The position numbers and the translations under genes are program-made. Positions 1 through 6,369 of a stretch of DNA of 12,632 bases are shown here, in pieces. Location: contig JBKEEC010000152.1 of assembly GCA_047975785.1 (NCBI GenBank), forward strand, positions 1 through 12,632. The letters are read 5' to 3'. Source of the stretch: JACXVD01 sp047975785. Its GTDB lineage: Bacteria > Pseudomonadota > Alphaproteobacteria > Sphingomonadales > Sphingomonadaceae. Under the pieces are notes generated by a model that saw only the letters and a list, made by a program, of their open reading frames with translations, did no database searches and had not been told where the DNA came from. Each line of letters opens with the position of its first letter. Positions within the stretch are counted from its first letter, which is position 1.

Positions 1-48
1 CCGGAAGATTGCCCCTCCGGCCTGTGGTCAATGAGTCCTGGGTCTAGA

Positions 49-94
49 GTGTGATGACAAAAAGTGGGCACCGGTTTTTGTCAAAAAATCACAC
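49..94 (+). repeat. Composite inverted-repeat element, copy 1
   Basis: Nested palindrome. The outer 7-base arms are GTGTGAT (49-55) and ATCACAC (88-94). The inner 8-base arms are GACAAAAA (56-63) and TTTTTGTC (75-82). The loop is GTGGGCACCGG (64-74), and five unpaired A (83-87) sit on the 3' side between inner and outer arms. A second copy with the same layout is at 3339-3383 on the other strand. The loop-plus-A/T core resembles a repeat I remember from many alphaproteobacterial intergenic regions; that is memory, not a search. It lies beyond the ompW terminator, in non-coding DNA. Confidence 0.75.
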
Positions 95-110
95 GACAAC
101 AAAAGTATAA

Positions 111-147
111 AGAGCGGGATGTGATTCTGTCATATGTCATCCCGCTC
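111..147 (-). terminator. Rho-independent-like terminator of the ompW gene
   Basis: A perfect 11-base stem, AGAGCGGGATG (111-121) with CATCCCGCTCT (137-147), encloses a 15-base loop. It starts a few bases past the ompW stop codon. Read on the minus strand it is followed by a T-rich stretch, TTATACTTTT (110-101). The T tract is interrupted, so termination may be incomplete. Confidence 0.75.
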
Positions 148-152
148 TAATA

Positions 153-827
153 TCAGAAGCGGTAATAGACGCCGCCACCAATAACCCACGGGTCCAGATC
201 ATGTTTGGTGGACAGGATTTCCGTGCCGGCAGTATCGTAAAAATGCGTGGTTGTGCTGACAAAATACTTTTTGGCATCAAATGTCAGGCCAATCTGTTCA
301 TTCATCGGAATATCGACACCGGCCTGCAAGGCAAAGCCAAAGCTGTTCTTCATCTTGAGCCTGTCGGCGCCCAGCACCTGCATTGTGTCGCCCGGTTTTT
401 CATCAATGAAGAAAAACATGGTCGGCCCAGCGCCAACATAGGGTTTGATCCCGCCAATATCGGCATGTGCCTTGATAGTAAGAGTCGCAGGCAGGATCAT
501 GACATGATCGGCAATGTCCGCTCCTGCCAGCCCGTCAGTGCCTGAGACATGATGCGATGTCAGACAGCAGATTGTTTCAGCCGAAATATAATCATTGAAA
601 AAATATTCTGCCGCTAATGTGGGCACCACATTGTCGCTGGCTTCGGTCTGGCTGTTTGCGGGCAGGGGGATGGTGGAAAGCTTGACTTCATCAATTTCGC
701 CATCTGGCAGCACACCCGTTACCATGGCCTTGATCTGGAATTTTCCGGCAGTTCCTTCTGCCTGGGCGGAACCGGCAAACCCCATTGCCGCAAGAGCGCC
801 GGCCATGGCTAACAGAATAGGCTTCAT
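153..827 (-). CDS. OmpW family outer membrane protein
   Basis: A 224-residue protein with the length and layout of OmpW-type eight-stranded outer membrane barrels, thought to carry small hydrophobic compounds across the outer membrane. Residues 1-23 form a clear Sec signal peptide ending in AQA, so cleavage before Glu24 is likely. The mature part alternates polar and hydrophobic residues and includes PTLAAEYFF, KPYVGAGPTMFFF and GFALQAGVDIPMN, which are typical of the family. The protein ends in YYRF, with the terminal Phe expected of the signal read by the barrel assembly machinery. The ATG has an AGGGA ribosome site 8 bases upstream. The gene is monocistronic, with its own terminator downstream and dcd divergent. 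Substrate and regulation cannot be read from the sequence. Confidence 0.9.
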   Translation of the reverse strand: MKPILLAMAGALAAMGFAGSAQAEGTAGKFQIKAMVTGVLPDGEIDEVKLSTIPLPANSQTEASDNVVPTLAAEYFFNDYISAETICCLTSHHVSGTDGLAGADIADHVMILPATLTIKAHADIGGIKPYVGAGPTMFFFIDEKPGDTMQVLGADRLKMKNSFGFALQAGVDIPMNEQIGLTFDAKKYFVSTTTHFYDTAGTEILSTKHDLDPWVIGGGVYYRF

Positions 828-950
828 TTTACTTTCCCTTCATTCCCGCGTGCCGCCCCATGCGGCCAGAATAATGCGCGGTATGGAGGAATCATCGGGT
901 TTTTGCGGGTGCGAACATTGACGCGGCGCAAAAATAAAGATTGTTTTTGT

Positions 951-960
951 GCAAATTTGC
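951..960. promoter_or_regulatory. Palindrome in the ompW-dcd divergent intergenic region
   Basis: GCAAATTTGC is a perfect 10-base palindrome in the 252-base gap between the divergent ompW and dcd genes. It overlaps a looser repeat, TTGCCA (957-962) with TGGCAA (976-981). A TTGACG (918-923) nearby could be a -35 element for dcd, but no convincing -10 stands at the right distance. An operator role is only a guess. Confidence 0.25.
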
Positions 961-1079
961 CACACTGTAGCTTGTTGGCAACAGAGGGGAGGGGCCTGTC
1001 TGTCCGGATGTGTGCCCGGAAGGGGGATAAATTGTGTCAGCGGCTTGCCCCGCAGGATTTGCTGGGGAATCAGGAAGTC

Positions 1080-1634
1080 ATGGCAATTCTCTCGGATAAA
1101 TGGATTCGCGCGCAGGCCCGTGAAAAAGGCATGATAGAGCCTTTTGTAGAGGGGCAGCGGCGTGAAGGGTGTATTTCCTACGGACTGTCCTCTTTTGGCT
1201 ATGATGCGCGCGTGGCAGATGAGTTCAAGATTTTCACCAATGTTGATAGCGCCGTGGTGGACCCGAAGGATTTTGCGGCCAACAGTTTTGTCGATCGGAA
1301 AACCGAAATCTGCGTTATCCCGCCCAACAGTTTTGCTCTGGCGCGCACGGTCGAGTATTTCCGCGTGCCCGAAGATGTGCTGGTGATCTGCCTTGGCAAG
1401 AGCACCTATGCACGCTGCGGCATAATCGTGAATGTCACACCGCTGGAGCCGGGCTGGGAAGGGCATGTCACACTGGAATTTTCCAATACTACCCCCCTGC
1501 CTGCCAAGATTTATGCGAATGAAGGCGCGTGCCAGTTCCTGTTCCTGCAAGGCAATGAACGGCCCGAAATCACCTATGCCGACCGGGCGGGTAAATATAT
1601 GGGCCAGCGCGGCGTCACCCTGCCGCGCCTGTAA
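1080..1634 (+). CDS. dcd: dCTP deaminase
   Basis: Deaminates dCTP to dUTP, feeding dUMP and hence dTTP synthesis in the cytoplasm. The 184-residue length fits the short alphaproteobacterial form of this homotrimeric, dUTPase-fold enzyme. Recognisable blocks are SSFGYDARV (37-45), the phosphate-binding GKSTYARCG (106-114), GWEGHVTLEFSN (125-136) with the expected catalytic Glu133, and the C-terminal nucleotide-lid region YADRAGKYMGQRG (166-178). The frame is open upstream to 903, but the ATG at 1080 is chosen because AGGA stands just before it and the protein then begins MAILSDKWIR, as family members do. Divergent from ompW. Two hairpins without T runs follow the stop. Confidence 0.96.
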   Translation: MAILSDKWIRAQAREKGMIEPFVEGQRREGCISYGLSSFGYDARVADEFKIFTNVDSAVVDPKDFAANSFVDRKTEICVIPPNSFALARTVEYFRVPEDVLVICLGKSTYARCGIIVNVTPLEPGWEGHVTLEFSNTTPLPAKIYANEGACQFLFLQGNERPEITYADRAGKYMGQRGVTLPRL

Positions 1635-1660
1635 AGCCGGAATATTCAGGATCAGGATAT

Positions 1661-1725
1661 TTCCCGCCGGGAATGTTGGAAAAGTGGCTTTGCCATGCTT
1701 CGGCATTGACAATCCCGCCGAAGCA
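1661..1725. repeat. Two inverted repeats between dcd and tRNA-Thr
   Basis: The first is TTCCCG-C-CGGGAA (1661-1673), a 6-base palindrome with a one-base centre. The second is TGCTTCGGC (1696-1704) with GCCGAAGCA (1717-1725), a perfect 9-base stem around a 12-base loop. Neither is followed by a T run on either strand, so they are not standard intrinsic terminators. They may protect the dcd mRNA 3' end or act as a weak termination or processing signal. Confidence 0.5.
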
Positions 1726-1751
1726 CAGCAAGGGCACGGCGTTACAATCTG

Positions 1752-1827
<76 letters not shown>

Positions 1828-1844
1828 TTTTCAATGACTGATAC

Positions 1845-1878
1845 CAAACTGCAATGATGCTGACGCATCAGCAGTTTG
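1845..1878 (+). repeat. Strong bulged hairpin 3' of tRNA-Thr
   Basis: The outer arms are CAAACTGC (1845-1852) and GCAGTTTG (1871-1878). The inner arms TGATGC (1855-1860) and GCATCA (1865-1870) close on the tetraloop TGAC. The only defect in the 14-pair stem is an AA bulge (1853-1854). It begins 17 bases after the tRNA CCA. There is no T run after it on either strand, so it may be a transcript-end or processing structure for the tRNA precursor rather than a canonical terminator. The rest of the gap to the tRNA-Arg gene (1879-2022) shows nothing I can name. Confidence 0.6.
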
Positions 1879-2022
1879 CAACCAACTGTAAACTGTTCAC
1901 CCTGCCAGCCTGACGAGAAGGCTTATAACTACGCGCGGGTCGCCCACATATCTGGCCCGGATTTCTGCCATGTGTTTTTTGGTGCGCGGTCTATGCTGCG
2001 TGGTTTTGGGTGTGCAGGAAAG

Positions 2023-2099
2023 TGGCGCGCCCGGAAGGATTCGAACCTCCGGCCACCTGATTCGTAGTCAGGTACTCTATCCAGCTGAGCTACGGGCGC
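2023..2099 (-). tRNA. tRNA-Arg (anticodon ACG)
   Basis: A complete 77-base cloverleaf on the minus strand. The acceptor GCGCCCG (5' end at 2099) pairs with CGGGCGC; discriminator G and an encoded CCA (complement TGG at 2023-2025) follow. The anticodon stem CCTGA/TCAGG holds the loop CTACGAA; the anticodon lies at 2063-2065. The A at position 34 is expected to be edited to inosine by TadA so that it reads CGU, CGC and CGA. The T stem contains one G-U pair. It lies 48 bases after the mutT stop on the same strand. Confidence 0.97.
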
Positions 2100-2147
2100 G
2101 CTGAATGGCGGCACATAGGGGGGGAGGCACTGCTTGGCCATCCCCTA

Positions 2148-2600
2148 TCATCCCATTTGTGCATATATTTGCGGAGAAGGGGTTTCAAATCGTGCCGCCA
2201 GTGTTTCTGTCAGTTCCTCATCTAACGGTGGCCGGGCGAGCATACGAATCTGGCCAAGGGTGAACCAGCCGGTTTCTCCACCTTCCAGCGAATCGATATG
2301 TCCGCCCGAATGGCGGGCGCTGTAAAGAAGTATGACAACCGGCTGAGCGGCACTCCGGGCCGGCGTTTCGGCAAAGCCGATGGGCTGAAGCTCTGCCGGA
2401 TCAAGCGTGATGCCAAGCTCCTCCCTGATCTCGCGGACCAGTGCCAGGCGAGGAATTTCTGCGGTTTCCACCTTGCCGCCGGGGAATTCCCACAAATTGC
2501 CATGGTGCTTGTGCGGTGGTCGTTTGTGCATCAGCCATAATCCGTTCTGATCGCGCAGGGCCAGCGCCACGACCAGCATCATTGTCGGACTTTTTTCCAA
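2148..2600 (-). CDS. mutT: MutT-type Nudix hydrolase (8-oxo-dGTP diphosphatase)
   Basis: A 150-residue Nudix protein, probably hydrolysing 8-oxo-dGTP to the monophosphate so that oxidised guanine stays out of DNA. The Nudix box is complete at residues 42-64: G42, E48 and then REIREELGI, matching GX5EX7REUXEEXGU with all metal-binding Glu present. MutT-like features are LWLMHKRP before the box, LWEFPGGK leading into it, and a beta-strand tail with WFTLGQI. The start is a TTG at 2598-2600 because AGGAGG lies 7 bases upstream; the ATG pair at 2582 and 2579 lacks a comparable site. Other Nudix functions cannot be excluded, but the length and the FPGGK context favour MutT. Confidence 0.88.
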   Translation of the reverse strand: MEKSPTMMLVVALALRDQNGLWLMHKRPPHKHHGNLWEFPGGKVETAEIPRLALVREIREELGITLDPAELQPIGFAETPARSAAQPVVILLYSARHSGGHIDSLEGGETGWFTLGQIRMLARPPLDEELTETLAARFETPSPQIYAQMG

Positions 2601-2607
2601 CTTTTTT

Positions 2608-2613
2608 CCTCCT
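2608..2613 (-). promoter_or_regulatory. Ribosome binding site that sets a TTG start for mutT
   Basis: The minus strand reads AGGAGG, a full anti-Shine-Dalgarno match, then seven bases (AAAAAAG), then TTG. The in-frame ATG codons 18-21 bases further on have only GGA at an over-long distance. This favours the TTG. Confidence 0.65.
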
Positions 2614-2687
2614 GAAAACGATTTCTTAATTCTGATCTACGAAAAGCACCGCATCAAGGCCGATATTCGATCGGTGGAAAAGGTCCG

Positions 2688-2867
2688 ATGCTCAAGTTTT
2701 TGAAACAACTGACAATTGCTGAGACGGGCGCAACCGCTGTCGAATACAGTCTGATACTTGCGTTTATTTTTCTGGCTATTGCCGGGGCGCTGGGAACAGT
2801 GGGGGCTGCCAATATAGAGTCGTGGGGGCATATAGCTGATGTATTTACAGCAGCTAATAATACATAA
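2688..2867 (+). CDS. Flp/Fap-type prepilin (short)
   Basis: A 59-residue Flp family prepilin, the subunit type of Tad (type IVb) adhesive pili. The leader MLKFLKQLTIAETG is followed by the cleavage motif G-ATAVEYSLI, with the Glu at mature position 5 and adjacent Tyr that define Flp pilins, and then a hydrophobic helix (LILAFIFLAIAGALG). After cleavage the mature pilin would be about 45 residues. The second pilin at 2979 shares the leader layout (FxxxL, then E-GATA(V/I)EY) but differs in the core and has a long tail; the two look like diverged duplicates. The ATG is preceded by GGAAAAGG. No prepilin peptidase, CpaF ATPase or secretin gene is in the window, so assembly proteins must be encoded elsewhere. 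Confidence 0.88.
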   Translation: MLKFLKQLTIAETGATAVEYSLILAFIFLAIAGALGTVGAANIESWGHIADVFTAANNT

Positions 2868-2917
2868 ATACAATTCTTGTTAGTAGTTTATAAATAAATG
2901 CACAATAATACAAAATC

Positions 2918-2944
2918 ACTCTTTCGCTTATTACTTGAAAGAGT
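2918..2944 (+). repeat. Hairpin in the leader of the second flp gene
   Basis: ACTCTTTC (2918-2925) and GAAAGAGT (2937-2944) form a perfect 8-base stem with an 11-base AT-rich loop. It sits 34 bases before the second flp ATG, in an AT-rich 111-base spacer between the pilin genes. No T run follows. It could stabilise the pilin mRNA or act in its regulation. Confidence 0.5.
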
Positions 2945-2978
2945 CGGGTACTGAAGACTGAAAATTAGGAGACTGACC

Positions 2979-3206
2979 ATGAAATTCATCAATAAACTTA
3001 TTCGCAACGAAGAAGGCGCAACTGCAATTGAATACGGCCTGATTGCCGCTCTGATCGCTGTTGCTGCTATTGGCGCCATGACTTCGCTTGGTGGACAGCT
3101 GCAGAGCACTTTCGGCACTGTTACGAGCACAATGGCTTCTTCTTCTTCTTCGTCCACTTCGGGCGGCAGCACCACTTCGGGCGGCAGCACCACAACGGGC
3201 GGCTAA
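2979..3206 (+). CDS. Flp family prepilin with Ser/Thr/Gly-rich repeat tail
   Basis: A 75-residue Flp-type pilin for Tad pili. The leader MKFINKLIRNEEG is cut before ATAIEYGLIAALIAV, which has the family's Glu at mature position 5 and Tyr at 6. The hydrophobic helix runs to about residue 37, then GGQLQSTFGTV. The last 22 residues are unusual for Flp: a run of six Ser, then TSGGST and near copies to the end. At DNA level this is a perfect 18-base tandem repeat with a third partial unit. AGGAG stands 7 bases before the ATG. A strong terminator follows, so the unit ends here. The tail could be surface-exposed and a target for O-glycosylation, but that is inference. Confidence 0.92.
   Translation: MKFINKLIRNEEGATAIEYGLIAALIAVAAIGAMTSLGGQLQSTFGTVTSTMASSSSSSTSGGSTTSGGSTTTGG
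3135..3203 (+). repeat. In-frame trinucleotide run and 18-base tandem repeat in flp
   Basis: A TTC/TCT run (3135-3150) encodes polyserine. After it comes the 18-base unit ACTTCGGGCGGCAGCACC, present exactly twice (3156-3173 and 3174-3191), and a partial third unit ACAACGGGCGGC (3192-3203) just before the stop. All periods are multiples of three, so slippage would change tail length without breaking the frame. Confidence 0.9.
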
Positions 3207-3234
3207 TAACCCCCTACAGGTTCTCACATCATGG

Positions 3235-3270
3235 ACGGGGCGGCAGGGTTACCTTGCCGCCCCGTTTTTT
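3235..3270 (+). terminator. Rho-independent terminator of the flp genes
   Basis: A perfect 11-base GC-rich stem, ACGGGGCGGCA (3235-3245) with TGCCGCCCCGT (3255-3265), has a loop GGGTTACCT that can add further pairs. It ends in six T (3265-3270). It lies 28 bases after the second flp stop. This is the clearest intrinsic terminator in the window. Confidence 0.93.
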
Positions 3271-3338
3271 GCATGCAGTAATCTACAGCATTGCGGCTAA
3301 ATGTTAAATCATCTGCGATGCTATAATTTCTTGTTTTC

Positions 3339-3383
3339 GCTTTTCTTTTGCGAAAAACCGGCGCCCACTTTTTCGCGAAAAGC
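3339..3383 (-). repeat. Composite inverted-repeat element, copy 2
   Basis: On the minus strand the order is outer arm GCTTTTC, inner arm GCGAAAAA, loop GTGGGCGCCGG, inner arm TTTTTCGC, four A, outer arm GAAAAGC. This is the exact layout of the copy at 49-94. The 11-base loop differs by a single base, while all the changed stem bases are matched by changes in the opposite arm. It lies 15 bases past the stop codon of the M48 protease gene on the same strand and could serve as its transcript end, although no T run follows. Confidence 0.78.
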
Positions 3384-3397
3384 TTTATCTGTGCTGT

Positions 3398-4870
3398 TCA
3401 GCGCGCCCTGACAACAATCTTGACCTTGTCACCTGCGCGCAGACTGTCACCGCTGCTCATGCCGTTAAGGACACGAAAGCGTGCCTCGCGCGCATCAGCA
3501 TAAGCCATCTGGCCGGAAAGGCGGCTGACAGTGTCGCCTGGCTTTACAGTAATGATCTCGATTCGCCGCGGCACGATTTTGGCCGCATCGCTTGCTGATA
3601 CACGCTGCATGGAACTGAACATGGCAGAAAACACCGATGAGCGGCCCGGTTGTGTCAAAGCGGCAAAATGGAACGCCTTGTCCGGTGCAAACTGGTAGCC
3701 AATCACGGTTAGATCCACCTGTCCGCTACCGGTGTTGATTCTGGATGACCCAATGGCTGCGGGTAGCCCGTTTATAGTGGTTCGGCGCAGCGAATCGGGT
3801 GTCAGCCTTGTTTGCGAATCACCCAGTTGCGCAAAGGCATTGCGGACATAGGTTTCAATATTGCCGGAATATGCTCCGGCGGCGAGCAAGGCTTTTGCGC
3901 TTTGCCCGTTAATGGAAACTGCCGAAGCTCCATTGGCAATCGTAAAACCCTGCGGGGCCGTAAAGGCAAAACCCAGTTGGGGGTGGATGAAGCGGCTGCC
4001 TTCTACCACACCCTGAGCGGGATCATCGCCATACATCAGGCCGTTAATGCTGGTAATAAACCGGTCCCGGTTCAACACACCGCCAGCAGTGCCAGCCTTT
4101 GCATTGGCTTCGCGCACACGGCTGGCCGGGTCGGGGTGGGTCGATGCCCATTCCGGGATACGGCCATCTGTGCGCCCCTGCAATTGCGCATCCAGTGCAT
4201 TTTGCAGGGCAAGGCTTTGCAATACGGTGGCCATTGCGTGCGGATCATAGCCCGCCTTTTGCAAATACTGGATTCCCAGATCATCGGCCTGGGTTTCCTG
4301 CTTGCGTGAAAATTTCAGCGTAAGCATTTGCGAGCCTTGCAATATCCCGTCTGACAAAGTGCTGCCCAGCGCCGAATCGCCCAGCAATACACCGCTCAGA
4401 ACAGCGCCCAGTGCGCCAAACACGCTGTTACGCTGGGCCGCTGCTTGCCGACGCTGCGAGTGACGCGCGGCGACATGTCCGACCTCATGACCCAGAACTG
4501 CGGCAAGCTCGGCTTCATTATTCATCAGGCTGACAAGCTGGCGGGTGGTGTAAACATAGCCGCCAGGAATGGCAAAAGCGTTGTTTACCGGGCTGTTCAG
4601 CAAGGTGATGGTAAAATCGTCTTGCGCATGGGCAAGGCCGGACTGCACCGCAATCTTCTGGCCCACTCCACGAACATAATTGGCCTGTGGCCCGGTCATG
4701 GCGCCGCCAAACTCTTTCAGCAAATCGGGGTGAAGCTGGGCCCCTTGCGAGGCTTCCTGATTGGTAATGGGGGTAGAGGCACCGGGGATATCCGCCCCGC
4801 TGACGCAACTGGCCAGAAAAAGGCAGGTCAGGGTTACGGAGGGGCGGGCGACCATTTTCTTAATATTCAT
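3398..4870 (-). CDS. Lipoprotein M48 family zinc metalloprotease with LysM-like C-terminus
   Basis: A predicted periplasm-facing M48 metalloprotease of 490 residues, similar in layout to BepA/YfgC-like outer-membrane quality-control proteases. The start gives a lipoprotein signal: hydrophobic VTLTCLFLAS, then Cys22 in LASC. The protease domain has NAFAIPGGYVYTTRQLV (98-113), the zinc motif HEVGH (128-132) and the third ligand Glu192 in ETQADDLG. A middle region (about 290-430) is not recognised. Residues 440-490 resemble a LysM domain (ITVKPGDTVSRL and LRAGDKVKIV), which would bind peptidoglycan. The frame extends upstream to 4948, but those 26 residues would hide the lipobox. The ATG at 4870 has no good ribosome site; ATG 4855 also keeps the lipobox. 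TPR repeats as in BepA are not evident. The gene is divergent from phaZ across 205 bases. Confidence 0.9.
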   Translation of the reverse strand: MNIKKMVARPSVTLTCLFLASCVSGADIPGASTPITNQEASQGAQLHPDLLKEFGGAMTGPQANYVRGVGQKIAVQSGLAHAQDDFTITLLNSPVNNAFAIPGGYVYTTRQLVSLMNNEAELAAVLGHEVGHVAARHSQRRQAAAQRNSVFGALGAVLSGVLLGDSALGSTLSDGILQGSQMLTLKFSRKQETQADDLGIQYLQKAGYDPHAMATVLQSLALQNALDAQLQGRTDGRIPEWASTHPDPASRVREANAKAGTAGGVLNRDRFITSINGLMYGDDPAQGVVEGSRFIHPQLGFAFTAPQGFTIANGASAVSINGQSAKALLAAGAYSGNIETYVRNAFAQLGDSQTRLTPDSLRRTTINGLPAAIGSSRINTGSGQVDLTVIGYQFAPDKAFHFAALTQPGRSSVFSAMFSSMQRVSASDAAKIVPRRIEIITVKPGDTVSRLSGQMAYADAREARFRVLNGMSSGDSLRAGDKVKIVVRAR

Positions 4871-5064
4871 GGGGTATTTATTATCCGATTTTGTTTGCCT
4901 GTGCAAAACGCCCCGGCCGATTTTATCACTCTTGTTACTATATTGCATTGCACAATAAGCGGAAAACCTGCTAGGAGAGCTTGCGTCAGTGAAGCGGGCT
5001 GACCATATCAGATGTTAAGGGCAGGTCTGGCACAAATGCCGGATTTGCTGTTTCCCACCAGATT

Positions 5065-5070
5065 AGGGGG
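5065..5070 (+). promoter_or_regulatory. Ribosome binding site for the TTG start of phaZ
   Basis: AGGGGG is followed by CTAAA and then TTG at 5076, a 5-base spacing. The later ATG at 5097 has no such site. The rest of the gap back to the M48 start (4871-5064) probably holds divergent promoters: TATAGT on the minus strand (4942-4937) is a possible -10 for the protease gene, but its -35 is poor. Confidence 0.6.
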
Positions 5071-5075
5071 CTAAA

Positions 5076-6323
5076 TTGCTTTATCACGCCTATGAAATGC
5101 AACGCGCCTGGCTGAGCAGTGCCAGTGCACTGGCTTCGATCAATGCGGAATTGCTGACCAATCCGGTTAACCCGATGGGTTATCTGGGTATTTCGTCCAT
5201 TGCCGCTTCCGCTTTTGAAGTTTTTGCCCATGCGACTGCGCCGCGCGGCAAGCCTGAATTTGATATTCATACGGTGGAAGTGGATGGACAGTCCCACCCC
5301 GTGACCGAAGCGGCTGTCTTGCGCAAGGCCTATGGCGATCTGCTGCGCTTTACCCATACCGGATTGCCCAAGGATGCGCCGAAACTGCTGATTGTCGCTC
5401 CGATGAGCGGGCATTACGCAACCCTGCTGCGCGGCACGGTTGAACGTATGCTGGAGCGGTGCGAGGTCTATATCACCGACTGGGCCGACGCCAAAATGGT
5501 TGCCCAGCATGAAGGCGTGTTCGATCTGGATGAATATATTGATTATTTGATCGAGTTTCTCGAATTTATTGGCAAGGGCGCGCATATGCTGGCTGTGTGC
5601 CAGCCTTCGGTGCCCTCCTTTGCTGCAACTGCGGTAATGGCGGCGGATAACAACCCGTGCCGGCCGGCAACCCTTACCATGATGGGAGGGCCGGTTGATA
5701 CGCGCCAGTCCCCGACAACAGTGAATGATCTGGCGATGGAACGCCCGATTGAATGGTTCCAGCATAATGTGATTGCCACAGTGCCGATCCAGTACCCCGG
5801 TGCAGGCCGCAAGGTATATCCAGGCTTTATGCAGCTTGCCGGTTTCATGAGCATGAATCTCGGTAGCCATGTGCTGAGCCATTATGAAATGTTCAAGCAT
5901 CTGACCGTTGGCGATGATGAAAGCGCAAAGGCGACCAAGGATTTCTATGATGAATACCGTTCTGTCTGTGACATGACGGCAGAATTCTATCTCCAGACGG
6001 TGCAGGAAGTTTTCCAGAAGCACTCTATCCCCAACGGAACCTTTGTCCATCGCGGCAAGGTGGTGGATCTGGGCGCGATTACCGACACGGCCATTCTGGC
6101 AGTGGAAGGAGAGCGCGATGATATTTCCGGCCTTGGGCAAACCAAAGCGGCCCTGAAGCTGACTCCCGGCCTGCCGGACTCAAAGAAAAAATACCTGATG
6201 GCCAAATCGGTCGGCCATTACGGTATTTTCAACGGCAGCAAATGGCGTAACAAGATTGCTCCGGTCGTCGAGGAATTCATGGAAGCGCATAAAATCTCCA
6301 CGCGGGCGCGCAAGGCGGCCTGA
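5076..6323 (+). CDS. phaZ: Intracellular polyhydroxyalkanoate depolymerase
   Basis: A 415-residue alpha/beta-hydrolase-fold depolymerase that mobilises intracellular PHA/PHB granules to hydroxyacids. It matches the long intracellular type known from Ralstonia PhaZ1, which uses Cys instead of Ser as nucleophile. Here AVCQPS places it at Cys175. Likely partners are Asp348 or Asp349 in VEGERDD and His381 in VGHYGIF. Other family blocks are YITDWADA (132-139), MMGGPVD (202-208) and NGSKWRN (386-392). Translation starts at TTG: the resulting MLYHAYEMQR matches the start of family members, and AGGGGG lies 5 bases upstream. ATG 5097 would remove seven residues. The lipase-box Gly-x-Ser-x-Gly of secreted depolymerases is absent and there is no signal peptide. 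The gene converges with the DUF4126 gene, 23 bases between stops. Confidence 0.95.
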   Translation: MLYHAYEMQRAWLSSASALASINAELLTNPVNPMGYLGISSIAASAFEVFAHATAPRGKPEFDIHTVEVDGQSHPVTEAAVLRKAYGDLLRFTHTGLPKDAPKLLIVAPMSGHYATLLRGTVERMLERCEVYITDWADAKMVAQHEGVFDLDEYIDYLIEFLEFIGKGAHMLAVCQPSVPSFAATAVMAADNNPCRPATLTMMGGPVDTRQSPTTVNDLAMERPIEWFQHNVIATVPIQYPGAGRKVYPGFMQLAGFMSMNLGSHVLSHYEMFKHLTVGDDESAKATKDFYDEYRSVCDMTAEFYLQTVQEVFQKHSIPNGTFVHRGKVVDLGAITDTAILAVEGERDDISGLGQTKAALKLTPGLPDSKKKYLMAKSVGHYGIFNGSKWRNKIAPVVEEFMEAHKISTRARKAA

Positions 6324-6332
6324 CGTAAGGGG

Positions 6333-6369
6333 CCTGACGGGATAAATTATCCGGTCTGGTCGGGTTTTT
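6333..6369 (+). terminator. Possible terminator of phaZ
   Basis: CCTGAC (6333-6338) pairs with GTCGGG (6359-6364), with one G-U pair. A smaller palindrome GGATAA-A-TTATCC lies within the loop and five T follow (6365-6369). It overlaps the 3' end of the convergent DUF4126 gene. The stem is short, so this is tentative. Confidence 0.35.

Noticed and set aside
840..1712. 290-codon open frame antisense to dcd
   Set aside because: It is the mirror of a highly conserved gene and has no recognisable domain or ribosome site.
1706..1748. TTGACA (1706-1711) and TACAAT (1743-1748) as the tRNA-Thr promoter
   Set aside because: They are 31 bases apart, and TACAAT is only 3 bases from the mature tRNA 5' end, so they cannot work together as a normal promoter.
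4871..4948. Upstream start for the M48 protease at 4948
   Set aside because: It would add 26 hydrophilic residues ahead of the lipoprotein signal and has no ribosome site.
4986..6140. 384-codon open frame antisense to phaZ
   Set aside because: It lies wholly against a clear phaZ gene, its product is rich in His, Arg and Cys as expected of a reverse-complement frame, and it shows no family motif.
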